This document shows, in pieces, positions 21,095 through 21,773 of a stretch of DNA of 21,773 bases. Position 1 is the stretch's first letter. Every line of letters starts with the position of its first letter. The stretch is from positions 1 to 21,773 of IMG/VR virus record IMGVR_UViG_3300037847_000579; one strand, 5' to 3'. The position numbers and the translations under genes are program-made. Source of the stretch: a virus. The notes below the pieces were generated by a model, which did no database searches, was not told where the DNA came from, and saw only the letters and a list, made by a program, of their open reading frames with translations.

Positions 21095-21773
21095 CTTTAC
21101 CACCTCCAAACATTGAACCTAATACTTGATCGTTAAGTTCGCTTGATGCTTCCTTGAGTCCCTTGCTCACATTCTCACGTTTAGATTGAGCAAAGTCTGA
21201 ATCATCCCTAAGAGAATCTATGTCATTAATCTTGCTCATAACTGCAACCAGTTTCTGATGTGCTTGATTAACTTCCTTGATATCTCCAAAGATTTCCTTG
21301 TTAGCTTGCGGTAGATTCTCAAGCTTCTGCCTAAGCTTCTCAAAACCACTATCACGAAATGGAGACTTACCTTTATTTTTAGGGTCATAGTTCTCTAAGT
21401 TCTCCGCTAAGTGTTCCGCCAGTTCAACAAGTCCGCCTATGCTTTCCTTGATACCGCCCTCAATATTAGCTTGCACTCTTCTCTCAGTGTCAGCTTGAAT
21501 CTTAGTCATCATAGCTTCACTAACATTGAGTCTAATATCATTGCTGTGACTAGGTATTAGATTAATCTCCCAATCAAATTTGAACTTCTTAATCAGTTCG
21601 TCCTTGCTAGGATAATCTAAAGGATTATATGCGGTGCCTAGAATATGTTTAGCTTCCGCTACATTCTTGTCATACTCATTCATAAATCCTCTTACCTCTC
21701 TATCCCATTGCTCCTTAGCTTCATTCACTTTATCTTGAAGTTCATCAAGCTTTGAGTTAGGGCAAAGTCTCCA
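21087..21773 (-). CDS. DUF3150-like protein (5' end outside window)
   Basis: The frame is open to the window edge (15 further codons, reading WRLCPNSKLDELQDK), so the GTG at 21728 is probably internal. The motif VNEAKEQWDREVRGFMNEYD, then a helical middle (GGIKESIGGLVELAEHLAEN), resembles DUF3150, the protein usually encoded between a MoxR-type ATPase and a VWA protein in phage modules. The 3' end (GGGKDD) overlaps the VWA start by 8 nt and contains its ribosome-binding site. The matching AAA+ ATPase would be expected just outside the window. Function unknown. Confidence 0.75.
   Translation of the reverse strand, partial: WRLCPNSKLDELQDKVNEAKEQWDREVRGFMNEYDKNVAEAKHILGTAYNPLDYPSKDELIKKFKFDWEINLIPSHSNDIRLNVSEAMMTKIQADTERRVQANIEGGIKESIGGLVELAEHLAENLENYDPKNKGKSPFRDSGFEKLRQKLENLPQANKEIFGDIKEVNQAHQKLVAVMSKINDIDSLRDDSDFAQSKRENVSKGLKEASSELNDQVLGSMFGGGKDD

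Overview
The window looks like part of an AT-rich (roughly one-third G+C) genome of a tailed, probably podovirus-like, dsDNA phage of a marine or other aquatic alphaproteobacterium. The phage call rests on gene content: a giant virion 'polyvalent' protein, and a replication/recombination set of Ref-type HNH nuclease, SSB-like protein, ERF annealing protein, PD-(D/E)XK nuclease and T7 gp4-like primase-helicase. It also has a DUF3150 plus VWA-metallopeptidase pair and a dense set of tiny overlapping genes. The host assignment is inference only. No tRNA, CRISPR array, insertion sequence or integrase was found.

Layout. (1) 1-10822, + strand: late/structural genes with overlapping or abutting ends: a repeat-rich structural protein cut by the window edge, a GNAT-like protein, two Gln-rich virion proteins, and a virion polyprotein of about 2329 aa that one frameshift near 4350-4380 splits into two ORFs. 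(2) 14855-10873, - strand: the recombination/replication operon, thirteen genes chained mostly by short overlaps. Three of these are micro-genes of 28-51 codons. (3) 14934-17503, + strand: a small helical protein, the primase-helicase and a conserved phage protein. Groups 2 and 3 diverge from a back-to-back promoter pair at 14862-14926. (4) 17994-17457, - strand: two small genes, one probably a ribbon-helix-helix regulator, with their own promoter. (5) 17995-18840: 846 bp without a convincing gene, rich in hairpins, direct repeats, promoter-like elements and intrinsic terminators; probably a cluster of small RNAs. (6) 21773-18841, - strand: DUF3150 protein, VWA/metallopeptidase and four small proteins, ending in a strong terminator.

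Most notable is a dispersed, partly palindromic 20-bp motif, consensus AAATATTKACCAGTCWATAG, with seven clear copies and one degenerate copy. Five clear copies and the degenerate one lie inside genes, always in the coding-strand orientation and the same codon phase (typically Asn-Ile-Asp-Gln-Ser). Two copies lie outside genes, which argues for a DNA or RNA element rather than a protein motif. At three early starts the -10 box lies only 7 nt upstream of the ATG, which suggests leaderless mRNAs.
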